A DNA stretch of 43,077 nucleotides from OLB7 sp966250335. Lineage in GTDB: Bacteria > Bacteroidota > Ignavibacteria > OLB7. Below are positions 24,480 through 33,301 of the stretch, one piece after another; the first letter of the stretch is position 1, and each line of letters begins with the position of its first letter. Below the pieces are notes generated by a model. It had not been told where the DNA came from and ran no database searches. It worked only from the letters and a program-made list of their open reading frames with translations. The stretch spans positions 1-43,077 of the forward strand of contig CBINGZ010000047.1 of NCBI GenBank assembly GCA_966250335.1. The letters run 5' to 3'. The translations under genes were made by a program, and so were the position numbers.

Positions 24480-24500
24480 CCGGGGAGCCCCTCTCCCCGG
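24480..24500 (+). terminator. Hairpin terminator after the barrel gene
   Basis: CCGGGGAG (24480-24487) pairs with CTCCCCGG (24493-24500) across a 5-base loop, 10 bases after the stop codon. No T-tract follows. Confidence 0.6.
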
Positions 24501-24666
24501 CCCGCCTGCCGGGGCGAACGCTCACGTCGCGATCATCTCCCGTGCAGAACCTGTCCCGGCGCACGGCCATGCGGCCGCCGCGCTTCATGTCACCCATGTC
24601 GATTCACCCGATCATCCCCGTTACCTGTCGCCCCCGAGAGGGCTCGTTCAGCGAACGGAGGATTTT

Positions 24667-24682
24667 CGTGTGTCGACACACG
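24667..24682 (+). promoter_or_regulatory. 16-bp perfect palindrome upstream of large surface protein A
   Basis: CGTGTGTCGACACACG is a gapless palindrome 142 bases upstream of the ATG at 24825. Its length and lack of a loop suggest a protein-binding site rather than a terminator. Confidence 0.4.
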
Positions 24683-24824
24683 TCGTTTCACGCCGATCCG
24701 TCATCCGAAAGGTCGGCCCTCTCTTATCCGAAGTGATGTCGTCCCCTCGCCGGACGTTTCATACTTCGGTATCATCTGATCGACAGCAACCAAGCAATAC
24801 AAGGGAACCGTACGAGGCTCGCCT

Positions 24825-27800
24825 ATGCCGAACGCTATTCCGTGCCATGTTTCGTTTCGCAACCTGACGATCCGCGCCGCGGGCCTTCTCGTGCTGCTTC
24901 TGGCGGCCTGGGGATCGGCCCACGGGCAGGCGGAGGAGATGGTCGGTAACCAGTTCATCAAGGCTCATGTCGCCACCGAGCAGAAATCGGGCAAGTTCTG
25001 GATCACTGCCGGGCCCGCCTACGGCGACGTGAAGTTCCTGTTTCAGAGCGGCAACCAGATCACCTCGCATATCGTCTTCCGCGTCAAGCGGAGCAACTCC
25101 ACGGTCTACTACTGCAACGTCCCGATCCCCTGGATGAACGCGCGGCCGCGCGTGGCGGGGCAGGAGGTGCAGTTCAAGCCGTACGACGTGATGACGGTGG
25201 GGAAGGATACCCTCGCCGTGAACTGGAAGAATATCTCCGGGTTCAACATCACGATGCGGTTCATCCCGGAGAAGCCGCGCTCGATCTACGACAGGGGCGC
25301 CGACATGCTTCTGGAGTTCGATTACGAGCAGGTCGGGTTCGGCAACGCCGAGCTCGGCATCCTGATGATGCTCGATGCCGTCAACGGCGAGGCGACCTCC
25401 AGCGGCGGCGGCGGATGGGGAGACCGCTCCTCCTTCGTCAGCGACCAGGGCTATTTCCCGGTGGGAACCTTCAGCCGGAAGTTCACCGGGCCCCCCACCA
25501 ACACCCTGCCGCAGTTCTATCATGTCGGGAACTTCAGGTATGTGCAGCCGCTGAACACGGTCTACCCGCTCCACAAGCTGAGCGGCGCCACCCATTACGG
25601 AACGCCCCTCACCGAGCCGACGATGTTCGCGTTCGGCGACTGGAAGCAGTTCTGGGATATCGGGTGGGATTTCCCCGCCGACCTCGGCACCCGCAATTTC
25701 GAGGACGCCGCCACCCTGACCCGCTGGGACGGTCTGTCGGGGAAAGGAGTCATCCGCACCTCGTTCGGCATGAACAACAAGGGGGCCAACGACATGTACA
25801 CATGTCGCGACGACTCCCTTTTCGTCGATATCAGAACCAAGCGCCTGGTCACGCAGGATGTGAAGAACGGGCCGTACGACTACGAGACGTTCCAGGTGGA
25901 GATGTGGGTCTCCAACCTGAACATCCAGTACAGCATCGAACCGAACATCCGGATCGCCTCCCCGATCGCCTCGCTCCCCGACGGGACGGGGCGGCTCACG
26001 CTCGATCCCTCGACCCCCGCCACGCAGAGCATCAACCTGATGCCCCGCGGCACCGGGAAGCTGACCTGGCTGGTCCATGTGAACAAGAACTCGACCGACA
26101 CGATGGCCCGGCTCGTCTTCTATCACAAGATGACCGGCAAGAGCTTCGAACGGCAGTTCAAGGATGGGTGCAATCCGCTCATCACGGTCCTCGGCTATCA
26201 GGACCCGCCGCCGATTCCGCCGCCCGACACGCTCGCGCCGGTGATCGAGCTGACGGGGGCAGGGCGCGGCAGGACCGCGTACTGGAACTTCAGCACGTAC
26301 GACAAGCATCTCCAGTTCATGTACGACAAGGGGATCGATCGTATCGTGGTGCTTGAGAACGACAACTTCCTCTTCTCGACCCTCCCCGAGTCGTTCCCCA
26401 AGTGCAATCCCGATCTCACCGTCGATATCATGGCCGAGGTGGGGGATACCGCCAGGATGGGACGTATCGTCTTCGCCGTCTACGACTGCAACGGCAACAT
26501 CTCGATCGACAGCCTCAACTACAGACCCCGCCCCGATATCTTCAAGCCGACATGGGAGCTGAAGACCGAGCCGCTGGCGGAGCCGGCGCCGCCGTGTCAT
26601 TCCACCCTCTACGATGTCTACCTGGGGGACAGCCTGAACCAGGATGCCGAGAGGGGGGATCACGGGTTCGGCGCGGTCGGCTCGATCGAGGTGGTGAGCC
26701 TGACGAACTTCGATCCGATCGAGATCAATTTCGATGAAGGGGGAAGGCCGGTGATGGAGTTCGATCGCAAGGCGAGCTTCCGTCTGAAGGTGACCGACAT
26801 CATGTTCGACGCCGCGGCGGTGATCCGCGTGCAGGATTTCGCCGGCAACGCCGACACGATCCGGATCAACTACTGCACGATTCCGGACACGGTGGCGCCG
26901 AAGGGCTACAGGTTCGACGAGCCCGACGGGAAGTCGTGGCGGCTGGGGGCGAGCGATTCGGTGAAGTGGGATCGCGGTCTGCAGGATATCGTCGTCCTCT
27001 CCAACCTGAACGACAATATCCTCTACAGCGGGACCGATCCGATGACGCATCCCTGGACCGTCGTTCCCGGCACCGCCTATATCGTCGATCTGGGCGGGCT
27101 CTTCACGGTGAAGGATGACAAGCTGGATGCCGAGCTGGTGCTGGAGATCAGGGATACGAGGTATGGTGAGATTCCGGCGGGGCATGCCGACACTGTCGTG
27201 ATGCGATTTTTCGGCAACCCCGACACGCTCGCCCCGAACTTCCTCGACGCGGCGTTCCGTATCGACCCCTCCAGCACCGGCCAGATCGCCGATGTGGAGG
27301 TGAACGACATTCATTTCACCAGCAACAACGAGCAGTACAGGTACGATCTGGGGCTCGCCTCGGTCACGGTCGACAACGCCCGCACCACGCCGAACATGCG
27401 TGTGAGTTCCTCCAGGCCGATCTCGTTCGCGGTCGGCGACATGACCACGACCTTCGCCATCGAGGTGCTCGACACGCTGGCGGCCACGATCCGCGACAGC
27501 ATCTGTCTGACCGCCGTCGACGTGGCCGGCAACATCAGCACCCGCTGCTACTACTACCCGGTGGTGCAGGACGGCAAGAGCCCGATCTTCACCGGCGTGC
27601 TGAACCCGGGGCGGACGATGATCACCGGTCTTGCCGTCGACAACCGGATGTACGACCGCGGCCTCGGTTCGATCACGATCGAGAACCCGATCAACCTCGA
27701 CCCGTCGTTCGCGCTGACGAGCCTGAACGGCGCTCCGTCGACGACGGTCTCGATCCCGGTGCTCGATCCTCTGAAACCGATCGGCGGCACGCTCGTGATC

Positions 27801-28661
27801 CGCGACGTGGTCGGCGACGGCAATCTCTCCCCTGAATATGAGGATGTCCATGTCCGCAGACTTCCGTTCTATCTGCCGACCGCGTCGGTGGAGCTGAAGA
27901 TGCCGGCGGTGGTCGAAGGGGGGAGCGAGTTCGACGTCGCGGTGATTGCGGCCGACACGATCCCCGCGTCGGCGATCTCCGCAATCTCGTTCGACGGCGA
28001 GTACGGCGGCAACATCGAGTTCGTCGGCTCCCGTTCGGTGAAGACCGGAGCCACCGTCACCCCGACCGGCGTGAAGCAGCTCACGGTCAACATGATCACC
28101 GGCTCGGTCCCGAGGTTCGAGATCGGCGACACGCTGGCGGTGATCGCCTTCAGGGCGGGAAGATCGACCGACGTCGAGCCGTATCGCGTAACGATTGTTC
28201 CCGGAACCGAGCGGATGAACGGCGGGGTGCAGACCCTGGTCCGCGACCGCGCGCCGCAGGATACAGGCGTCTCGACGCTGCTGCTGCCGCCGATGTTCGT
28301 GAAGCTCAACGCCGATTCGCTCGCCTACACGAACGGCGAATGCGGCAGGATTCTGAGCATTGCGGGAGCGGGGAAGAGAGTCGGTCTCTCCATTCTCCGG
28401 GTCAGCCCGCAGCCGATCGGAGCCTCTTCGGGGAGCTCGCTGGAGGTGATCGTGCGCGACGCCCCGGCCGACGGGACGCGCGCCGAACTGGTCACGCCCG
28501 ACGGAGGCGTGGTCTCGACGGCGGAATATTCCGTTGCTCCGACAGGAAATACGGGAAGATTGCTTCTCGATGTTCCAAAATCCCTTCCTTCCGGTGTATA
28601 TTTCCTCCGCGTAACGGGATCGACCGGAACGGACTGGGCAAAGATCGTCGTGGCCGAGTAG
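24825..28661 (+). CDS. Large exported repeat-domain surface protein with cohesin-like domain (copy A)
   Basis: A 1,278-residue exported protein. The signal peptide is residues 1-35 (LTIRAAGLLVLLLAAWGSA ... GQ). Residues about 36-460 form a conserved unassigned domain ('FITAHV'-like start VGNQFIKAHVATEQKSGKF, then 'FGMNNKGANDMYTCRD' near 315 and 'NGPYDYETFQVEMW'). Residues about 470-1020 hold four modules, each opening with 'DTLAP', 'DTVAP' or 'DGKSP' and containing a '(Y/W)D(K/R)G(L/I)xxI' strand. Residues about 1025-1130 resemble a cohesin domain (ASVELKMPAVVEGGSEFDVA ... IGDTLAVIAFRA). The last 90 residues are a T9SS-like tail in which the usual PNP reads PQP (ILRVSPQPIG ... LPSGVYFLRVTGSTG ... 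VVAE). It is followed by a full-length paralogue. Function unknown; probably surface adhesion or scaffolding. Confidence 0.82.
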   Translation: MPNAIPCHVSFRNLTIRAAGLLVLLLAAWGSAHGQAEEMVGNQFIKAHVATEQKSGKFWITAGPAYGDVKFLFQSGNQITSHIVFRVKRSNSTVYYCNVPIPWMNARPRVAGQEVQFKPYDVMTVGKDTLAVNWKNISGFNITMRFIPEKPRSIYDRGADMLLEFDYEQVGFGNAELGILMMLDAVNGEATSSGGGGWGDRSSFVSDQGYFPVGTFSRKFTGPPTNTLPQFYHVGNFRYVQPLNTVYPLHKLSGATHYGTPLTEPTMFAFGDWKQFWDIGWDFPADLGTRNFEDAATLTRWDGLSGKGVIRTSFGMNNKGANDMYTCRDDSLFVDIRTKRLVTQDVKNGPYDYETFQVEMWVSNLNIQYSIEPNIRIASPIASLPDGTGRLTLDPSTPATQSINLMPRGTGKLTWLVHVNKNSTDTMARLVFYHKMTGKSFERQFKDGCNPLITVLGYQDPPPIPPPDTLAPVIELTGAGRGRTAYWNFSTYDKHLQFMYDKGIDRIVVLENDNFLFSTLPESFPKCNPDLTVDIMAEVGDTARMGRIVFAVYDCNGNISIDSLNYRPRPDIFKPTWELKTEPLAEPAPPCHSTLYDVYLGDSLNQDAERGDHGFGAVGSIEVVSLTNFDPIEINFDEGGRPVMEFDRKASFRLKVTDIMFDAAAVIRVQDFAGNADTIRINYCTIPDTVAPKGYRFDEPDGKSWRLGASDSVKWDRGLQDIVVLSNLNDNILYSGTDPMTHPWTVVPGTAYIVDLGGLFTVKDDKLDAELVLEIRDTRYGEIPAGHADTVVMRFFGNPDTLAPNFLDAAFRIDPSSTGQIADVEVNDIHFTSNNEQYRYDLGLASVTVDNARTTPNMRVSSSRPISFAVGDMTTTFAIEVLDTLAATIRDSICLTAVDVAGNISTRCYYYPVVQDGKSPIFTGVLNPGRTMITGLAVDNRMYDRGLGSITIENPINLDPSFALTSLNGAPSTTVSIPVLDPLKPIGGTLVIRDVVGDGNLSPEYEDVHVRRLPFYLPTASVELKMPAVVEGGSEFDVAVIAADTIPASAISAISFDGEYGGNIEFVGSRSVKTGATVTPTGVKQLTVNMITGSVPRFEIGDTLAVIAFRAGRSTDVEPYRVTIVPGTERMNGGVQTLVRDRAPQDTGVSTLLLPPMFVKLNADSLAYTNGECGRILSIAGAGKRVGLSILRVSPQPIGASSGSSLEVIVRDAPADGTRAELVTPDGGVVSTAEYSVAPTGNTGRLLLDVPKSLPSGVYFLRVTGSTGTDWAKIVVAE

Positions 28662-28693
28662 AATATCGAACGACAGATGAAGGCCCGGACGGT

Positions 28694-28718
28694 GCGCCCC
28701 CTGGGGAACAGGGGGCGC
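28694..28718 (+). terminator. Hairpin terminator after large surface protein A
   Basis: GCGCCCCCTG (28694-28703) pairs with CAGGGGGCGC (28709-28718) across a GGGAA loop, 33 bases after the stop codon. No T-tract follows. Confidence 0.65.
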
Positions 28719-28945
28719 CCGCGGGAGCAGCTGATCCTACCTCACGTACGCGCGGGTGTTGTGCCGATACCCGCGACCCGCTTCTCCGGCCGTTCGGCCG
28801 GACCGGACATACCGGAGTCTCCCTCCGGCAGATCGACGGCAGTCCCCCTGCCGACGGTTCGCACCGTGTCTCTTCTCCATGATGTGGGCATGCCTCTCGG
28901 AACCGCCGAACAAACGCTTCGGTTCGGTTTCGGAGGAAGATCGAT

Positions 28946-28965
28946 CGGTATGTTCCGACATACCG
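28946..28965 (+). promoter_or_regulatory. 8-bp-arm dyad upstream of large surface protein B
   Basis: CGGTATGT and ACATACCG flank TCCG, 80 bases upstream of the ATG at 29045. It is AT-richer than its surroundings. It does not share sequence with the palindrome upstream of copy A. Confidence 0.35.
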
Positions 28966-29044
28966 GTACGGACCCCTCGTATCGGTGATCGATATTCCTG
29001 CGCGTTCCCTTCTTCTACTCATCAAATCGTGAGGGCCCCCCCTG

Positions 29045-32000
29045 ATGAGCATTCTTACCCCCTTCACCGTCAGGCACACTTCACGCTCGATCCGGTCCCG
29101 TACTCTGTTCGGCGGGCGTGCCGGCATCGGGCTCATGTTTCTTGCCCTGTTCCTGACGTCGATCCCTGGTCCTGAGGCACGGGCCCAGGGGACCGTCAGT
29201 GTCGGCAATGAGCATATCATGGCGCACGTTTCGGTCGACGACCGATCCGGAAAGTTCGGGATCACGACCGGCGCGGCGCATGACAACACCCGCTTCCTCT
29301 TTCAGACCCTTACGCTGATCACGTCGCACGTCGTCTTCCGTGTCGATCAGGCGCCGCAGCCTCCCAGGTTCGCCTGCAACGTCCCCAAGCCGTTCGGTCC
29401 CGGTCTGCCGCGCCCGAAGTACCAGGGGAACGAGATCGACTTCAAGCCGTACGACAAGATCTACTACAACTCCGATACGATCGCCGTGACGTGGAACAAC
29501 GTCTTCGGCTTCCGGATCACGATGCGCTTCGTTCCGGAGAAGCCCTCCTCGGTCTACGACGACGGGGCGGATATGCTTCTGGAGTTCACCTACGAGCGGA
29601 CGGTCTACTCCTATGCCCAGCTCGGCATCATCCTGATGCTCGACACCTACAACAGCGGGGCTTCATCTCTTTCCGGCGGAGGGTTCGGCGACCAGACGTC
29701 GATCGTCAGCCCCTCCGGCTATTTCCAGGTGGATACGCCGGGGCGGAAGTTCTACGACCCGTACCAGCCGGTGCCGGAGTTCTATCACGTCGGCAACTTC
29801 CTCTATGAAGACCCGCTGAACTCCGTCCTCCCGATCCACAGGCTCCGCGGCACCTCGCGCAACGGCGCTCCTCTGACGCTCCCCAACATCTTCGCCATCG
29901 ACGACTGGAAGCGTCTGCGGGAGGTCGCGTGGGATCTGCCGATCACGGTCGGCACCGAGGGGTTCAAGGATTGCGCCACCTGGCTCCGCTGGGAGGATCT
30001 CGTCGGTCGCGGCACGGTCCGCACCGCCTTCGGCATGAACAACAAGGGGAGCAACGACATGTACCACTGCCGCGACAAGCAGCTCTTCGCCGATATCCGG
30101 ACGAAGCGCATCGTGCGGCAGGATCAGAAGAACGGACCGTACGATCCGGAGCAGTTCGAGGTGGAGGCGTGGATCACCAACACCAGCACGCAGTACGGCA
30201 TCGCCCCGATCATACGGCTGAAGACGCCGATCGCATCGATTCCCGATTCGACCGAACGGCTGAAGCTCGATCCTTCCACCCCCGCCGCGCAGTCGCTGCA
30301 GCTCGGCCCCAGGCAGACGAAGAAGATCACCTGGGTGGTGAACGTCAACCATGCGTCGACCGACACCATGGCGATTCTGAAACTGACATGGGAGAAACCG
30401 GGGTTCATCGAGGAGTCTCCCTTCCTCGATGAGTGCGAGCCGAAGGTCGCCATCATCGGATTCCACGACCCTCCCCCGGCGCCGCCGAAGGACAGCATTC
30501 CTCCCACGATCAGTCGTACCGGATCGGGTCGCGATAGAACCGCCTTCTGGAGCTTCGGCGTGACCGACAGGCATCTCTGGTTCGATTACGATACGGGGCT
30601 CGACTCGATCGCGGTGCTGGAGGATACCAACTTCGATCTGATGGTGTCGCCGTATCCGTTCCGCCGCTGCGACACGACCGAGTCGGTCTCGATTCTGGCC
30701 GAGGTGGGGGATACCACCAAGCCGGGGCGGTTGATCTTCTCGGTCACCGACTGCCGCGGAAATATATCGTACGATACGATTCAGTATCGTCCCCGTCCCG
30801 ACATCTACAAGCCTGAGTGGACGTCGGAGAATTCAGGCTCGCTCGGTCCCCCGTGCAACAACAGGGTCTTCAATATCTTCGTGGGGGATTCGACCAACCA
30901 GTTCACCGAGAGCGGCGACCACGGTCTGGAGACGATCGAGGTGCTCGGCACGCCGATCAACTTCAAACCGATCGAGATCAATTTCGACATCGGCGGGCTT
31001 CCGGTGCGACGGTTCGACAAACGGGCGTCGTTCAGGATGGAGGTGCAGGATACGATGCTCGACGCCAGCGCCTCGATCCGCGTCGTCGATGTGGTCGGGA
31101 ACGATACGATCATCGATCTCCAGTACTGCACGCTTCCCGATATTCTTGCCCCGGAGGCGACAGCCGTGCTTCTGGGGAACAGGGAGAGCTGGGACGTGAC
31201 CGTCTCCGACAAGCGCGGATGGGACCGCGGTCTGCTTGAGGTGGTGGAGATCTCGAACCTGGGGAACAACATCTCCTTCACCCCCCCCCCGATCAAGCCG
31301 GGGGATCAGGAGGCGGTGCTTCCGACGCTCTACGTGATCGACAACGCGCAGGACGCGCAGATCACGCTGGAGGTACGCGATCTGGAGTGGGCCCGCAACC
31401 CCGTGGGGCACGCGACACGGTTCACCCTCAGGTTCTCGCATATCCCCGACACGCTTGCGCCGAACATCATCTTCACCCCCGACCCGCTGACCGTGGGGTC
31501 GGTGGGGGATGTGGAGGTGAACGATATTCATTACATCAACAACACACTCTACAAGTACGACGTCGGGCTCTCGCAGGTCAACGTGACGGCGGTCAGTCCG
31601 AACATGCGGGTCAGGCCGGTTACCCCGATCAGCTTCACGCCGGGGGCGGAGAGCGTCAAGTTCCAGGTGGAGATCATCGACACGCTGACGTTCAACATTC
31701 TGGACAGCATCTGTCTGGAAGCGATAGATCTGGCGGGGAACAGGAGCACCAAGTGCTACTACTACCCGGTGGTCCCGGACGTGCGGAGTCCGATCTTCAT
31801 CGGCGAACTCTCGGCCGACAGATCGGCGATCAACGGCACGGCGTCCGACAACAGGCTCTACGACCGGGGCCTCGGATCGATCCTCGTCGAGGATGAGAAG
31901 AACGTCGAGCCCGATTTCTCGATCAGGAATCTGGCCGGCACGCCGACCACCGGCGTCTCGATCGCCGTCCTCGATCCGAGGAAGTCGATCGCCGGCACGC

Positions 32001-32872
32001 TGGTGATCAACGACCTGGTGGCCGACAGGGATCAGTCGGGTGAGGCGAAGGTGATCCACAGCGTGCGGATACCGTTCTATCAGCCGTCGGTGTCGCTCGC
32101 GCTCGATTTCCCCGATCAGATCGAGGGAGGCGCGCCGATCAACGTCGCCGTCACGGCGCTCGACAGCTTCCCCGGCTCGATGATCAAGGCGATCGACCTG
32201 ACGCTGCAGCATGCCGGGGATGCGATGTACACAGGCCCGCGCGGCGTTGCCGCGAACTTCACGGTGACGGACATGGGCTCAGGTCGTCTTGCGATACGTG
32301 CCCTGACCGACCGGACCCGGCACTACGCGGCCGGCGATACGCTCGGAGTCCTGACCTTCTCCACGCTGCCGAGGCAGGATATCGGAAGGTTCAGGCTGAC
32401 GGTCGACACGACAACGATGGCGGTCAACGACCGGGAGGCGATGACGGTCTCGGTGCTGCCGCCGGATGACGACATGATGTCGATTCTGAAGCTCACGTCG
32501 ATCGCGTTCAATCTCTCCGCCGATTCGATCACGATGATCAACGGAGAATGCGAGCGGATCCTCACCGGCGGACCGGGGGCTCTGAAGACGAACGGCCTGG
32601 CGATCCTGGGCATAACTCCCCAGCCGGTCACGACCGAAATAGGGCGGAACGTCGACCTGCTGATCCGCGACCTTCCGGTCGATGGAGGCTACGCCACGAT
32701 CATCGACGCCGGCGGCAACGTGGTCGCCCGCGTTCCGGTCGACAAGGGGATCGGGGCCGGAGTTTCCCGCATCACTCTTGAATTACCGGGGGATGTGATA
32801 TCCGGTGTCTATTTCATCGGAATATCCGCCTCCACCGGAGAAGATATCGTGAAGGTGAGCGTGCGGAGGTAG
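29045..32872 (+). CDS. Large exported repeat-domain surface protein with cohesin-like domain (copy B)
   Basis: A 1,275-residue paralogue of the preceding gene with the same domain order throughout. The signal peptide ends near residue 48 (LMFLALFLTSIPGPEARAQ). Shared landmarks include 'FGMNNKGSNDMYHCRD', 'NGPYDPEQFEVEAW', 'RPRPDIYKPEW', 'WDRGLLEVVEISNLG', 'VEVNDIHYINN', 'KCYYYPVVPD' and 'RLYDRGLGSI', so the duplication covers the whole protein rather than one domain. The cohesin-like domain is at about 1020-1130 (SVSLALDFPDQIEGGAPINV ... YAAGDTLGVLTFS). The tail again has PQP in place of PNP (ILGITPQPVT ... GVYFIGISASTG ... VSVRR). It ends in the one canonical T-tract terminator of the window. 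The ATG at 29045 lacks a clear Shine-Dalgarno. Confidence 0.82.
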   Translation: MSILTPFTVRHTSRSIRSRTLFGGRAGIGLMFLALFLTSIPGPEARAQGTVSVGNEHIMAHVSVDDRSGKFGITTGAAHDNTRFLFQTLTLITSHVVFRVDQAPQPPRFACNVPKPFGPGLPRPKYQGNEIDFKPYDKIYYNSDTIAVTWNNVFGFRITMRFVPEKPSSVYDDGADMLLEFTYERTVYSYAQLGIILMLDTYNSGASSLSGGGFGDQTSIVSPSGYFQVDTPGRKFYDPYQPVPEFYHVGNFLYEDPLNSVLPIHRLRGTSRNGAPLTLPNIFAIDDWKRLREVAWDLPITVGTEGFKDCATWLRWEDLVGRGTVRTAFGMNNKGSNDMYHCRDKQLFADIRTKRIVRQDQKNGPYDPEQFEVEAWITNTSTQYGIAPIIRLKTPIASIPDSTERLKLDPSTPAAQSLQLGPRQTKKITWVVNVNHASTDTMAILKLTWEKPGFIEESPFLDECEPKVAIIGFHDPPPAPPKDSIPPTISRTGSGRDRTAFWSFGVTDRHLWFDYDTGLDSIAVLEDTNFDLMVSPYPFRRCDTTESVSILAEVGDTTKPGRLIFSVTDCRGNISYDTIQYRPRPDIYKPEWTSENSGSLGPPCNNRVFNIFVGDSTNQFTESGDHGLETIEVLGTPINFKPIEINFDIGGLPVRRFDKRASFRMEVQDTMLDASASIRVVDVVGNDTIIDLQYCTLPDILAPEATAVLLGNRESWDVTVSDKRGWDRGLLEVVEISNLGNNISFTPPPIKPGDQEAVLPTLYVIDNAQDAQITLEVRDLEWARNPVGHATRFTLRFSHIPDTLAPNIIFTPDPLTVGSVGDVEVNDIHYINNTLYKYDVGLSQVNVTAVSPNMRVRPVTPISFTPGAESVKFQVEIIDTLTFNILDSICLEAIDLAGNRSTKCYYYPVVPDVRSPIFIGELSADRSAINGTASDNRLYDRGLGSILVEDEKNVEPDFSIRNLAGTPTTGVSIAVLDPRKSIAGTLVINDLVADRDQSGEAKVIHSVRIPFYQPSVSLALDFPDQIEGGAPINVAVTALDSFPGSMIKAIDLTLQHAGDAMYTGPRGVAANFTVTDMGSGRLAIRALTDRTRHYAAGDTLGVLTFSTLPRQDIGRFRLTVDTTTMAVNDREAMTVSVLPPDDDMMSILKLTSIAFNLSADSITMINGECERILTGGPGALKTNGLAILGITPQPVTTEIGRNVDLLIRDLPVDGGYATIIDAGGNVVARVPVDKGIGAGVSRITLELPGDVISGVYFIGISASTGEDIVKVSVRR

Positions 32873-33301
32873 AGAGAAGTCGGCAATGTGGTTGAAGATG
32901 GAAAGGCGTTCCGGAAATCGGGGCGCCTTTCTTTTTTTAGTGATAATGTCGTGTAGTGTAGTTATAGCTTGCTTTGGGATATTGTTTTGATATACCTTTA
33001 CGTCATCGATTGATACAGATTCGTAAGTCGTAGATTTTTTCAACTCTAAACCCTCTCTGAAAGCATCACCGTATGTGAACCCGTTTCTTGGAAGAGAGAC
33101 GATGTTCATGTCACATATCGAACCGTTCTCAACAACATACCGTCATCAGCAATATCTGGCTCAGCAGGCTTTTTTGCCTGAGCTATGAGCGCATAGTTCG
33201 ACGCGTACTCGGATCTCTCGGATGAGAAGTTGCCTTCATGATTTCATGAAGGAAGATCTTGTATTGTCCTGACGATACATCAGCTACAACAGGAGATTTC
33301 G
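32873..33301 (+). other. 429-bp AT-richer intergenic region
   Basis: After the terminator this spacer is visibly AT-richer than the rest of the window, with runs such as TTTTTT at about 33040 and 33170. A minus-strand open frame (33109 to 32783) crosses the terminator and the end of the upstream gene, so it is not called. A bulged dyad around 33157-33185 (GCTCAG...GCCTGAGC around TTTTTT) is present. AGGAG at 33291-33295 is the ribosome-binding site of the next gene. The composition change marks the left edge of the FG-GAP/RHS unit. Confidence 0.5.
32901..32938 (+). terminator. Canonical intrinsic terminator
   Basis: GAAAGGCG (32901-32908) pairs with CGCCTTTC (32924-32931), followed by seven T (32932-32938). 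It lies 28 bases after the stop of the second large surface-protein gene. Confidence 0.9.

Larger units (their letters stand above)
24471..24824 (+). other. 354-bp intergenic region with several small dyads
   Basis: The left end is a hairpin terminator (24480-24500). Further dyads follow: CGTTC-AGC-GAACG (24645-24657) and a 16-bp perfect palindrome (24667-24682). No open frame with a believable protein was seen. The region should hold the promoter of the large surface protein starting at 24825. Confidence 0.5.
28662..29044 (+). other. 383-bp hairpin-dense intergenic region
   Basis: Between the two large paralogues lie a terminator-like hairpin (28694-28718), CCGGCC-GTTC-GGCCGG (28786-28801), CCGGAG-TCTCC-CTCCGG (28812-28828) and CGGTATGT-TCCG-ACATACCG (28946-28965). 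Short open frames in both strands overlap these structures and look non-coding. The last dyad, 80 bases upstream of the next ATG, is the best regulatory candidate. Confidence 0.5.

Noticed and set aside
24759..27851. Minus-strand open frame of 1,030 codons opposite large protein A
   Set aside because: Very long but made of His/Arg/Asp/Val shadow sequence with no domain; the plus frame has a signal peptide and a paralogue.
32783..33109. Minus-strand open frame of 108 codons with a fairly protein-like composition
   Set aside because: It crosses the canonical terminator and the end of the upstream gene and has no ribosome-binding site; a gene remnant cannot be excluded.
33157..33185. Dyad around a TTTTTT run that could be a terminator
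   Set aside because: The T run is in the loop, not after the stem, and the stem is bulged.
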